Below, one piece after another: positions 1 to 9,200 of a stretch of DNA of 64,000 nt. Position 1 is the first letter of the stretch; every line of letters starts with the position of its first letter. Made by a program: the position numbers and the translations under genes. The stretch lies in IMG/VR virus record IMGVR_UViG_3300034374_009254, positions 37,259-101,258 of that record. One strand, written 5' to 3'. The notes below the pieces were generated by a model, which saw only the letters and a program-made list of their open reading frames with translations, was not told where the DNA came from and did not search any database. The stretch comes from a virus.

Positions 1-412
1 TTAACTCATTTCCATTTGCATCTGTAAAACGATTTAAGTAAGAACTAGGAGTATCCGGATCAATACAAAATTGATGCTCATACTGAACATTATTTAAGGT
101 ATTTGCTCCGTGGCCTCCTTCGTAATGCCAGCAATACATTGTTTCGTCTGCAAGAACTTGACACATCGGAGTACCCGCGCGAAGAGTATATCCGTTACCG
201 TCTGTATTTCGAGTATAATTCGAAGAGTCATTATAGCCCATTTGTGCTTTCTTTTCAGACGAGGCCCTCATCTGAATAGTTCCATTAAAAATCGGAGCAA
301 GAGTAGTTTTGTCATAAGCATCGTGGTCCAAATAGATAGTATTCTTTCCAGGCCTTGGGTCCTCAAAAATTGTACAAACTCTAAAGGATCGTGCGTCTTT
401 AATCTTTGCCAT
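1..412 (-). CDS. Hypothetical protein near the tail fibres, C-terminus cut by the window edge
   Basis: The frame runs from an ATG at 412 to the left edge without a stop, so only the first 137 residues are visible. The start has a good ribosome site (AAGGAGAAAAACTG before the ATG) and follows the 76-residue gene by 12 bases. The protein begins MAKIKDARSFRVCTIFEDPR and contains four cysteines and an aromatic segment MYCWHYEGGHG. I do not recognise the family. Its place at the end of the fibre cluster suggests a virion or receptor-binding protein. No signal peptide or membrane segment is visible. Confidence 0.7.
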   Translation of the reverse strand, partial: MAKIKDARSFRVCTIFEDPRPGKNTIYLDHDAYDKTTLAPIFNGTIQMRASSEKKAQMGYNDSSNYTRNTDGNGYTLRAGTPMCQVLADETMYCWHYEGGHGANTLNNVQYEHQFCIDPDTPSSYLNRFTDANGNEL

Positions 413-424
413 CAGTTTTTCTCC

Positions 425-655
425 TTAGGCCTGAGCTTGATACCAAGCTACTACTTCATTGAGGTCTGTCCAGTCTGCACGACTGCCATCATCTTGAGTT
501 TTCCAAGGTTGTAAGACCACAGATGTGTGATTATTTTCAGAATCTACTACAAAAATTTCTGCAACTCCGTCTGTAAGAGTTGCGTGAAAATTTTCAGTAA
601 CGTCAACAGGGTTTCCATCTTCATCTGGAACCTGTATAATTTTTGTAAAATCCAT
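425..655 (-). CDS. Small acidic hypothetical protein of the tail-fibre cluster
   Basis: This 76-residue acidic protein (begins MDFTKIIQVPDEDGNPVDVT, ends WYQAQA) lies between two structural genes with gaps of about 11 bases and an AAGGAG ribosome site. It has no cysteine, membrane segment or clear motif. The content suggests a small beta-rich domain with a C-terminal helix (DLNEVVAWYQAQA). Its position suggests a fibre accessory or chaperone, but nothing in the sequence proves this. Confidence 0.65.
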   Translation of the reverse strand: MDFTKIIQVPDEDGNPVDVTENFHATLTDGVAEIFVVDSENNHTSVVLQPWKTQDDGSRADWTDLNEVVAWYQAQA

Positions 656-666
656 AGATTATCTCC

Positions 667-2433
667 TTAAGTTCTCTTGTGGATAAATTGTAAATATAAA
701 TCTGAGCCAATAGCACTTGTACCAACATTTGTGATATCGACAGTTAAGTAGTCTCCTTCAGCCATTGTCAAAGTAGGATTGCTAACTGTTCCACTTGTGT
801 TTCCTGCAGAAACAGTTACTGTTTGAGCCGATGTTCCGTTTTTCTTTACATCTGCTACAACATCAGCATCCGCTAGACCCCCTAACTTCGCATTTATTTT
901 ACTAACTTCCAGATTGAATGGTGCATACCATCTTTTAGTCCCTGTTCCAACCTCTAAAGACCCGATTTTATGCATATTTATTGCTAACGGCGTATTATCT
1001 CTAACAGTTGCAGGTAAAGACGTCGTTGTTGCAAATTGAGTTGTATTTGTTTCTACAATTTTTTCAATTTTTGCTTGAAATTGAACAGTATCATCTAGAT
1101 ATTCTCCCATATCTTTTACTTTGAATTTGTCCGTTGTGGCATCATATACAAGACACAAGTTTCCAATATCTGCAACAGTAGGAACTGGCTTAACTTCTAC
1201 TGGAGTAACGTGTCCTTCTTGATCATGTTGAAAAAATAATCTATAGTTTCCATTTTCGTAAGTCTCTACTTCGAGAGGCTTAATATTTATTTGCCCTCGC
1301 ATAGCAGAATGATTACCGCACTGATAGTACAAAGTATCCGGCGCGTCGCTTGGAACTACAAATACTAAAGTTCCACTTTCGTTTCTGGAGCCTGTTACAC
1401 CGCTTGTATACTCTCCTATATAACTTCCTGCTGAAAAATTTGTTCCATCATCTGTTGTTAAGTAGAAAGGATGGCCCGAAAGAGAAGCGTCTAAATTGAA
1501 AGTATAAGTTCCTCCCTTGTAAAGAGGGCCAAGAGTAGGATTGTTTCCAGAAGCAGTTCCACTAAAGGTGTAGTACCCTGTCGTTGCAAATTCAACATCA
1601 TAAGTTACAGTGGGAGCAGTAAGAGTAGGTGCTGTAATTGTTGAGGGTACAGCAATAACAAGTCTTTGAACTTCAGTAGCTTGTCCTCCATTTATTGCAG
1701 GATTTGTAACTCCTGTAACATTAAGTGTGGAAGTAGACCAACTTACATTATTATCTGTGCCTGCACCTTCAATCCACTTTAAATAAATTTTATGAGTTTG
1801 AGTCATACTACCATGAAGGTCGTGTGCCGCAAAATTATTTACTGTATAAGTTCCCTGATTATATAAAGGTACTACAGATTGCTGTTGATTTTCAATCTTT
1901 GTTCTAGCATAAGCTACTGTTCCTGCATCCCAAGTCCATAGCCAATCTGCCCCATGGCCTGCCGTAGGATCGTCTACATTAATTGTAAATGTTTCTGGAG
2001 TAATTGAAAGGTCTACTTCAAAACCTGGATTAGTTGCTAAATCTTGTTGTACTTGAGTAAAATTAACGGCACCTGCTGTAGTTGCTGTAGTAGTAGTTTT
2101 TCCATCTTGAGTTACAACTAAAGCTGTAGGGTTTGGAACTTCTGTAGTAGGTGGAGGAATAATTGCAATATTACCATTTGTTTCATCTGTTGTAATTTTT
2201 GCATCCCCGAGATTAATTGTTCCCGCAGATACATACAAGTCTCTCCACTTATTTGTAGAAGACCCCAGATCATAAACTTCATTTCCTACAGGAAGCCAAT
2301 GTTGTCCAACATTTACAGGCAGTCCTTCTGGATCTGGAGTCCAAGCGCCCACAGTAGAGTCATAAGTAAATGTCTTACCTCCTGAGGTATGTGTGTCGCC
2401 GTTATTTGGACTGTCTGGAAAATTTATTGCCAT
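667..2433 (-). CDS. Tail fibre / tip protein with plastocyanin-like domain
   Basis: A 588-residue virion protein. Residues 1-35 carry a short module (MAINFPDSPNNGDTHTSGG..) that also begins three other proteins in this cluster. Residues about 50-75 have the fibre motif YDLGSSTNKWRDLYVS. Around residues 290-385 is a cupredoxin-like segment with HPFYLTTDDG and ending YYQCGNHSAMRG. The spacing Cys-x2-His-x2-Met resembles the ligand loop of blue-copper and CuA proteins. The C-terminal 150 residues look like a beta-rich fibre tip. It sits between two other fibre genes with about 10-base gaps. A fibre role is likely; metal binding is inference. Confidence 0.75.
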   Translation of the reverse strand: MAINFPDSPNNGDTHTSGGKTFTYDSTVGAWTPDPEGLPVNVGQHWLPVGNEVYDLGSSTNKWRDLYVSAGTINLGDAKITTDETNGNIAIIPPPTTEVPNPTALVVTQDGKTTTTATTAGAVNFTQVQQDLATNPGFEVDLSITPETFTINVDDPTAGHGADWLWTWDAGTVAYARTKIENQQQSVVPLYNQGTYTVNNFAAHDLHGSMTQTHKIYLKWIEGAGTDNNVSWSTSTLNVTGVTNPAINGGQATEVQRLVIAVPSTITAPTLTAPTVTYDVEFATTGYYTFSGTASGNNPTLGPLYKGGTYTFNLDASLSGHPFYLTTDDGTNFSAGSYIGEYTSGVTGSRNESGTLVFVVPSDAPDTLYYQCGNHSAMRGQINIKPLEVETYENGNYRLFFQHDQEGHVTPVEVKPVPTVADIGNLCLVYDATTDKFKVKDMGEYLDDTVQFQAKIEKIVETNTTQFATTTSLPATVRDNTPLAINMHKIGSLEVGTGTKRWYAPFNLEVSKINAKLGGLADADVVADVKKNGTSAQTVTVSAGNTSGTVSNPTLTMAEGDYLTVDITNVGTSAIGSDLYLQFIHKRT

Positions 2434-2443
2434 TGTTTACTCC

Positions 2444-3658
2444 TTAAGGTAGATCAGCTCCATAATACTGAATACTATCTTTGGTGCCATCTTGTGCTGT
2501 AATAAAATACATTCCTGAAAATGTATCTAAATTATAAGTTCCTGCTGAAACATCTTTTCGATATACATTTACCGCACCTTGTCCAGGTATAGCATCAGAA
2601 GAAAGAGTTGCATGGGAAGTATATGTATTTATATCAGATACTGCATTCCAAGAAGAATCGTTTCTTAATAGCCAAATTCTAACCGGGCCATCAAAAGTTA
2701 TAGATCCTGCATCCGCTTGGCCACTATTTACATCTGTAGTACCCCAAGCCCCTTCTAAATATGGAGCAAGCGTAGATAAATTACTTGCATAAGCGACCCA
2801 GTTACCTCCATTTGCAGTTAGTGTTAAGCCGTCTGTTATTTTTGCCATCGGAGCTAGAGAATGATGTTGCCAATTAGTAATATCTGCAACAATAAAGCTC
2901 AAACTGAAGTCTACAAAACGAGTTGTAATTCTTGCTCCATCCGACGCACTTAAACGTGCTCGAAAAGTTCCTGCATTTGCTTTTGTAGTAGTTGGCGTAA
3001 AAGTATATACACCGGTACTTTGATTTATAGTTGTATCTGCACTAAGCTGGGAAGGTCTTGCATTATTCGCAGTTTTATAAGCAATTCCATAAGTAATATC
3101 AAAACCTTCGGGGTCTTGTGCCACCATTGTAACTGTACTTGTAGTTCCATCACTATTTAATTCTTGTGTAGTAGGCGGCTCTGTAGTAATTACAGGACTT
3201 TCATCATTTCCTGCAGCTATTCGATCCCACTCTGTACCATCCCATACATAAAGTGTTTTTGTATCAGAAGTAAAAGCAAAATCTCCTACAGTATTTCCGC
3301 TAGTAGGAACTGCTGCAAAATTTGCATAAGCAGTTACAGAAGAACCATCAGCACCATCAGCACCATCAGCACCATTGGCTCCTGCGGGTCCTGCAGGTCC
3401 TGCGGGTCCAGATACACCTACCCATTGACTTGAAGATCCGTCACTATAGTAAACATAAAGACTACTAACATCTGTACGATACCACAAGTCTCCCGCTTTT
3501 GGATTTAAAGGAGCAGTATCAGAAGAAGTAACTGTCGCGGGCAAAACTCCTACAGCAGTATCCTTCCATACTCCTTTTGTCGAGTTATAGGCATACGTTA
3601 CACCATTTAGTGTAAATGTATCTCCGTTACTCGGACTATCTGGAAAATTATATGCCAT
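2444..3658 (-). CDS. Tail fibre protein with short collagen-like segment and cadherin-like domain
   Basis: A 404-residue protein. It starts with the shared module (MAYNFPDSPSNGDTFTLNG), followed by GDLWYRTDVSSLYVYYSDGSSSQWV, a small domain recurring in this cluster. A short collagen-like run ([19 protein letters not shown]) lies near residues 85-107, and a copy of the domain GDFAFTSDTKTLYVWDGTEWDRI follows. A region with TTEPPTTQELNSDGT and DPEGFDITYG resembles bacterial Ig or cadherin-like repeats; near copies occur in the next two genes. The C-terminus is unrecognised. Fibre or receptor-binding function is inferred from modules and place. Confidence 0.75.
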   Translation of the reverse strand: MAYNFPDSPSNGDTFTLNGVTYAYNSTKGVWKDTAVGVLPATVTSSDTAPLNPKAGDLWYRTDVSSLYVYYSDGSSSQWVGVSGPAGPAGPAGANGADGADGADGSSVTAYANFAAVPTSGNTVGDFAFTSDTKTLYVWDGTEWDRIAAGNDESPVITTEPPTTQELNSDGTTSTVTMVAQDPEGFDITYGIAYKTANNARPSQLSADTTINQSTGVYTFTPTTTKANAGTFRARLSASDGARITTRFVDFSLSFIVADITNWQHHSLAPMAKITDGLTLTANGGNWVAYASNLSTLAPYLEGAWGTTDVNSGQADAGSITFDGPVRIWLLRNDSSWNAVSDINTYTSHATLSSDAIPGQGAVNVYRKDVSAGTYNLDTFSGMYFITAQDGTKDSIQYYGADLP

Positions 3659-3667
3659 TTTTACTCC

Positions 3668-4969
3668 TTATACAAATGTGATCGTGCAAGATCCGTTACT
3701 ATTTGCGGTTCCTCCACTTGTTGTAGTGCTTCCATTAGTAACTACATTTGAATCAAAATATCCTGAGCCACCCGCTCCTCCAGACCCTGCGTCGGGAAAT
3801 ACAATAGCTCCCCCGCCTCCGCCATAGTAGCCACCACCCCCACCTCCAGCTCCGCCGCCCGAAGGAAAGAAGCAACCTATGCCGCCATTTCCAAATCCCG
3901 GGCCAGAGTTTGCCGGATTGGGATTAGTATAACCTCCTCCCGATGAAGTTCCTGCAGGTGCCGCACCACCATTTCTTCCGGATCCAGGATTTCCATTGTA
4001 TCTATTACCTCCAGCACCTCCACCTGCACCGGTTTGAGTACCTCCTCCCGCTGGAGTATCATTTGAGTTGGTGCTAGTGTCACTACCAGCACCTCCTGTA
4101 GTGCCTCCACCCCCGCCGGTTTGAGTGCCTCCATTCATGCTACCGCCACCACCACCAGCTACCATTATAGGAACTTCTCCAGAACCGTAAGTACCTGTGT
4201 AAATGCCAGTACCTTCTCCGCCATTTCCTCCATATCTTGAATCTGTGCCATTATTACCTTTAGCCCCTACTAAAAGATTAATACTTGAATTCGCAGCAAG
4301 AGTATATCTACCTGATGTAAGCCCTCCTGCACCCCCGCCTAACCCATCGCTACTTCTACCTCCACCTGCTCCACCTTCTAAATCAAAATCTAAATCAAAA
4401 TCAGCGGCAGTATTATTACTTAAAGTATAAACGGTATTAGCTGCAAATCCTGTTACACTTCCTGATGTAAAAGTTGTATTTCCACTTACTGCAGGAGATA
4501 CTGTAAGTGTAGCAAAAGCAAGATATACAGTCGACGTTGTTCGTACTACTTTTCTTCCATCGTCTGCTTTAATTCTTAGTGTAAAGTTTCCCGCATTAGC
4601 AGAATTTGTAGATGGTGTAATTGTAAAAGTTCCATCATTATTATTTACAATTGTTGCTTGTGACTGATCTGCTGGAAGCACGTCATAGCTATATGTTACA
4701 GGAAACCCTTCTGGGTCCGAAGCCGCTACCGTAACTGTAGTAGCTGTACCATCAGATGCAAGAACATAAGAAGATTGTGCTTCTGTAGTAAAAATTAGAC
4801 CTGCATCAGGACCAGAAGCTACACGATCCCACCTACTACCTTTCCAAACATGCAAAGTTCCTGTTGCTTGATCTACAATAATTTCACCTGTATTACCGCT
4901 TGCAGGAAAACTTGCAGAGTTTGCAAAACTTTTTTTACCTCTTGCTTTTATGTCTGAATAGTTTGCCAT
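3668..4969 (-). CDS. Glycine-rich tail adhesin-like protein (paralogue A)
   Basis: A 433-residue protein. It starts MANYSDIKARGKKSFANSAS, followed by the small VWKGSRWDRV domain and an Ig or cadherin-like domain (DPEGFPVTYSYD). About 170 residues from residue 215 are extremely Gly-rich (GGAGGG, GGGGGGYYGGGGG), and the protein ends GSCTITFV. Such regions can pack as polyglycine-II helix bundles, as in gp38-type adhesins of T-even phages; that similarity is compositional. The start codon overlaps the stop of the upstream paralogue (TAATG), which suggests translational coupling. I propose a distal adhesin. Confidence 0.7.
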   Translation of the reverse strand: MANYSDIKARGKKSFANSASFPASGNTGEIIVDQATGTLHVWKGSRWDRVASGPDAGLIFTTEAQSSYVLASDGTATTVTVAASDPEGFPVTYSYDVLPADQSQATIVNNNDGTFTITPSTNSANAGNFTLRIKADDGRKVVRTTSTVYLAFATLTVSPAVSGNTTFTSGSVTGFAANTVYTLSNNTAADFDLDFDLEGGAGGGRSSDGLGGGAGGLTSGRYTLAANSSINLLVGAKGNNGTDSRYGGNGGEGTGIYTGTYGSGEVPIMVAGGGGGSMNGGTQTGGGGGTTGGAGSDTSTNSNDTPAGGGTQTGAGGGAGGNRYNGNPGSGRNGGAAPAGTSSGGGYTNPNPANSGPGFGNGGIGCFFPSGGGAGGGGGGYYGGGGGAIVFPDAGSGGAGGSGYFDSNVVTNGSTTTSGGTANSNGSCTITFV

Positions 4970-6219
4970 TATGGTACCGGTGTCATCACAATTTTGCCGC
5001 CTGCTTGTTCTGCTCCTCCCGCCGTGTTAGAAACTGAAGTTGCTCCATTTCCTATAAAACCGGAGCCACCGCCACCGCCTGCACCACCCGCAGAAGCGCC
5101 TCCGCCTCCACCGCCGTAGTAGCCTCCGCCACCACCACCTTGCCAGCCGTCTCCACCTTTGTATCCTCCTCTACCTCCAGGAGCCCATCCATCACCTCCT
5201 GGACCATTTGTAGAGTTATAGAATCCATTGCCTCCTTGTCTAAAAGAGCCCGCGCTACCGCTTCCACGATCGCCAGATCCTCCACCGCCTCCAGCAGTTT
5301 GAGTACCTCCACCGCCTCCGTATGCGTTCCAACCACTTACTTTTGTTCCGCCACCGCCCGAGTCACCTCCTCCATTACCTCCTGTAGTATTACCACTACC
5401 GCCACCACCACCGCCTACGATATATGGAGTATCTGCATTTGTACTACTATAAACTGCAGAAGCCCCTCCTCCAGACCCCGTACCAGGCGCAGCAGCTCCT
5501 ACACGTAATTTAATGGATCCGCCCGCAGGAATAGAATAAGTAGCAATAGCACGACCTCCCGTACCGGCAGAACTGCCACCTTGAACATGTCCTGAACCTC
5601 CTTGTACATCAAACTGAAGTACGACAGCATTAGTATTATTATTTGTAACTGTGTATTCTTGGGTTGTATCAGTCAAAGAAATTGAAGCTGCTCCATTAAC
5701 TGAGTCCCAGCTACTAGCTCCATCTATAGAGGGGCTGAAGTCAAGAAGGCCAGAATAGAAAGATAAATTCATAGTGCTTGTTTTTGAAGATACATTCACA
5801 CCGTCACTTGCTTTAAATCTTAAACTAAACGTGCCGGCATCTGCCTCCGTAGTAGTAGGTGTTACAGTAAAGGTTCCACCGCTATTTGTGATTGTAGCCT
5901 GTGCTTGATTACTTGGAACAGTATCATGTGAATATGTTATTGGAAATCCTTCTGGATCAGTCGCAGCAACAGTAATCACTGTTGCAGTACCGTCATCATT
6001 TAAGTCATAACTTGCAGCGGGTTCTGTTGTAAACTCTGGAAGTTCGTCTGCTCCAGAAGCTACACGATCCCACTCTGATCCATCCCAGACATAAATACCT
6101 CCAGTATCTAAAGCAAGTACAAGGTCTCCTGCACTATTTCCACTGGAAGGAAACGCAGCAAAGTTTGCATAAGATTTAACTATTGCTCCGCTTGCTTTTA
6201 CGTCAGAATAATTTGCCAT
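4969..6219 (-). CDS. Glycine-rich tail adhesin-like protein (paralogue B)
   Basis: A tandem paralogue of the downstream gene, about 416 residues. I chose the ATG at 6219 (MANYSDVKASGAIVKSYANF) rather than the in-frame ATG at 6240. It matches the paralogue's start and forms a TAATG overlap with the stop of the giant fibre gene. Domains run in the same order: N-terminal module, VWDGSEWDRVASG domain, DPEGFPITYSHD cadherin-like domain, then about 190 Gly-rich residues (GGGGGSG, GGGGGGYYGGGGGG). The C-terminus GGKIVMTPVP differs from its paralogue. Probably a structural adhesin. Confidence 0.7.
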   Translation of the reverse strand: MANYSDVKASGAIVKSYANFAAFPSSGNSAGDLVLALDTGGIYVWDGSEWDRVASGADELPEFTTEPAASYDLNDDGTATVITVAATDPEGFPITYSHDTVPSNQAQATITNSGGTFTVTPTTTEADAGTFSLRFKASDGVNVSSKTSTMNLSFYSGLLDFSPSIDGASSWDSVNGAASISLTDTTQEYTVTNNNTNAVVLQFDVQGGSGHVQGGSSAGTGGRAIATYSIPAGGSIKLRVGAAAPGTGSGGGASAVYSSTNADTPYIVGGGGGGSGNTTGGNGGGDSGGGGTKVSGWNAYGGGGGTQTAGGGGGSGDRGSGSAGSFRQGGNGFYNSTNGPGGDGWAPGGRGGYKGGDGWQGGGGGGYYGGGGGGASAGGAGGGGGSGFIGNGATSVSNTAGGAEQAGGKIVMTPVP

Positions 6220-9200
6220 TATCGCTCCGTCATTACCCAACCTTGAGTAGCATTATAGTATACTAATCCAAAGGCTGCTCTATCTACATCAATTGTTAAA
6301 TCTGTTGCGCTACCTTCAATATTATGTCCATTTCGTGCTATTGTAATATTATTTGTTGCCGCATTTCCAGTACCATCAATAATTCTTATTTCATCGCCAA
6401 GTACTGCAGCTACAGGAAGTGTAACTGTTACTGCAGTTGAAGTATCTACAATCAACCTGTCTCCAGCTTCTGCAGTATAGGCTGCTGTTTTCTCTGCCCA
6501 AGTACTACTACTTCCACCCCCAGAAGGATTAGTTTTTACCCATTGAGTAGATGAACCATCATCAATGTATACATACAAGAAAAGATCGTCATCGTCAAAC
6601 CACAGGTCCCCTGCCGTTGGCGAAGTAGGTGCGGTATTCCCTACAGTTACAGAGGCACCACCACTTGAGCCTCCTGAGCTACCGCCCGCTCCAGAGGGAT
6701 TAGTTTGTACCCATTGATTTGATGTGCCGTCATTGTAGTATACATATAATACTAAATCTACATCGTCAAACCATAGATCTCCTGCGGACGGACTACTCGG
6801 AGCTGTTCCTGATACGGTTACAGAAGCTCCGCCTCCGCCTCCAAGTCCTGAGATTGCAGCTTGAACAAACGCAGTAGTTGCAATTTGAGTTGTATTCGTA
6901 CCACTTGTAGCAGTAGGTGCAGTAGGTGTCCCTGTCAGTGCAGGATCTGCAAGAGGTGCTTTTAAAGCTAGATTATTTGTTACTGTTGTAGAAAAGTTTG
7001 CATCATCCCCCAAAGCTGCTGCAAGTTCATTGAGAGTGTCTAAAGCTCCTGGCGCTGAATCTATAAGATTTGCAATTTCTGTATCTACATAGGAAACAGA
7101 AGCAGCATCAGTAATACCATAACCTGCCAAGGTAGTAGGAGTACCTGTAAGGCTACTCCAAGCTCCGTCAAAAATTTGAGAGTTATTTGCAAGTTCTACC
7201 CAGTTACCTGCATGAGCAAAATAGGCTTTTCCTGTTCCATGAACGTGTGCAAACATACCATGATAGGTTGATGCACTTGGTAAGTCTCCTGTAGTTGCAA
7301 ACATATTTGCATAGTACGCCTTACCTGTAGTAATAAAATCGTTGCTACCAATATCTATATCTAATAAAGTACTAGCACCATCTGTAATACCATATCCTGC
7401 AAGAGTAGTGGGCTTTCCAGTAATTGTACTAAATGTTACGGGCTTATCAAATGTGCCTCTAGAATCTGATACCTGTATGGAAGTTGCATTGAGTGCTTTA
7501 CCAGCAATAACAGTACTAACAGTAGTAGAAATAGTGCCGTTATCTTGTACATACATTGTTGTATCAGGAGTAAGCGATGAGTGTACATCACTAATTGCTC
7601 CAGCAAGCATTACAGTTACTGTATCGCCATCTGCAACAGTTGATTGTGCAATTCCTAAGTAAGAATCTTTTGTACTTGCAGCAGAAGTACGGAAAAACGA
7701 AGTATAGATATTACTATTATTACTAGGATAAGTGTCCCTATCGCTAGATACCATTGCAAGATAGCCCGCAGGATCATTCTCCCCCGCAGGGAATCTTAGC
7801 GAAGCACTACCATAATCTCTTGTTACTACTAGAGTAGCTCCTAGCTCATTTGCAAATACCCCAGAAGTCGAAACAGATGCTAAAGCTCTATGAATAGTTC
7901 CATCATCATATTTTGTAAGAATACCAAACTTATCATCTGTTTTTGAACACTTTATTGTATGCTCTAAGATATAATAATTTGCATTATTATTTCCAGGCCC
8001 CATACTAAGTACATTTGATTCTGCGTTTGAAGCAAATGCAAAAGTACTTCCATTAAAAGTAGAGCTTCTCATCATTAAATCGACAGGAGCCCCTACATAC
8101 CAATAATTTCTTCGGCTAGAAATGAGCATTTCAGAGCCTACGTGGTAGAATATTTGATTTCCGTTAGTTGCCCAAGTCGTATTTGTTGCAGCAGTAGACC
8201 AAGTAATACTTGTTCCAGAAATTGTACCAATCGAGTATGTTACAGTTCCTCCAGAAAGAGAAGCTGCAACCAATTTATTATAAAGTTTTGACCACTCAAA
8301 AGCTCCATAAGCTGGAGTAAGACCAATTGCTATTGCGCTACCAAAAGTAATTGTAGTTCCTGATACTGTTACAAAATGACAGTCAGAACCATTTAATGCA
8401 ATTAAATCACCAGTTTCAGTAGTAATAATTTTACTATACGCACCCACATTATTTGCGGGACCTATAGATAAAGTTCCTGAACTATTTGTAACAATATAAG
8501 AATTCGTTCCAACTTTAAGAATACCTGTTGAAGTCCCATTAATATGAAAATACTTATCAGGAGTAAGACTAGATAAAAGAGTTTGAGGAGTTCCAGGACT
8601 AAAAGTTAGAGTAGCAAGATTTGTATTCCAAATTACACCTACAGTTTGACCACTAGTATTCTGATAAAATTGTTGGTATACTCCGTCTTGATCGTTGTAA
8701 TCAAGAGCATCTTTTTGAGTATAATAATGAGTAGTGCTACTACTATTTGCCAATTGCGCATGAGCGCCTGCTACAGGCGCTGTAGCTACTGCCGTTACCT
8801 CTCCAGTAGTTGCTCCAAGAGTTACTGCAGTTCCAGAAGTAATTGCACCATCTGCAATAAAATCTATTTGAGAGTCTCCGCCTGATGTACTAAATCCTGC
8901 GATCTCTCCTTGTACAAATGCAGTTGTTGCAAGTTGTGTGCTACTATCTCCTGTTGTTGCCGTCGGGGCTGCGGGAGTACCTGTAAATGTTGGAGAAGCT
9001 AAAGGTGCAGCATCTGTGATACCATATCCTGAAAGAGTAGTAGGAGTACCTGTTAGTGAGCTAAACGCTGCGTCAAAAGTACTGTAGTCAGTGCCTGCCA
9101 CCGCTGCACTAATATTTCCTGCTCCGTCTGCTTTTACAATGCCATTAATTGCACCGACTACAGGATCAGTTTCTGTATAACTTGTGAGATAGCTACTTAA

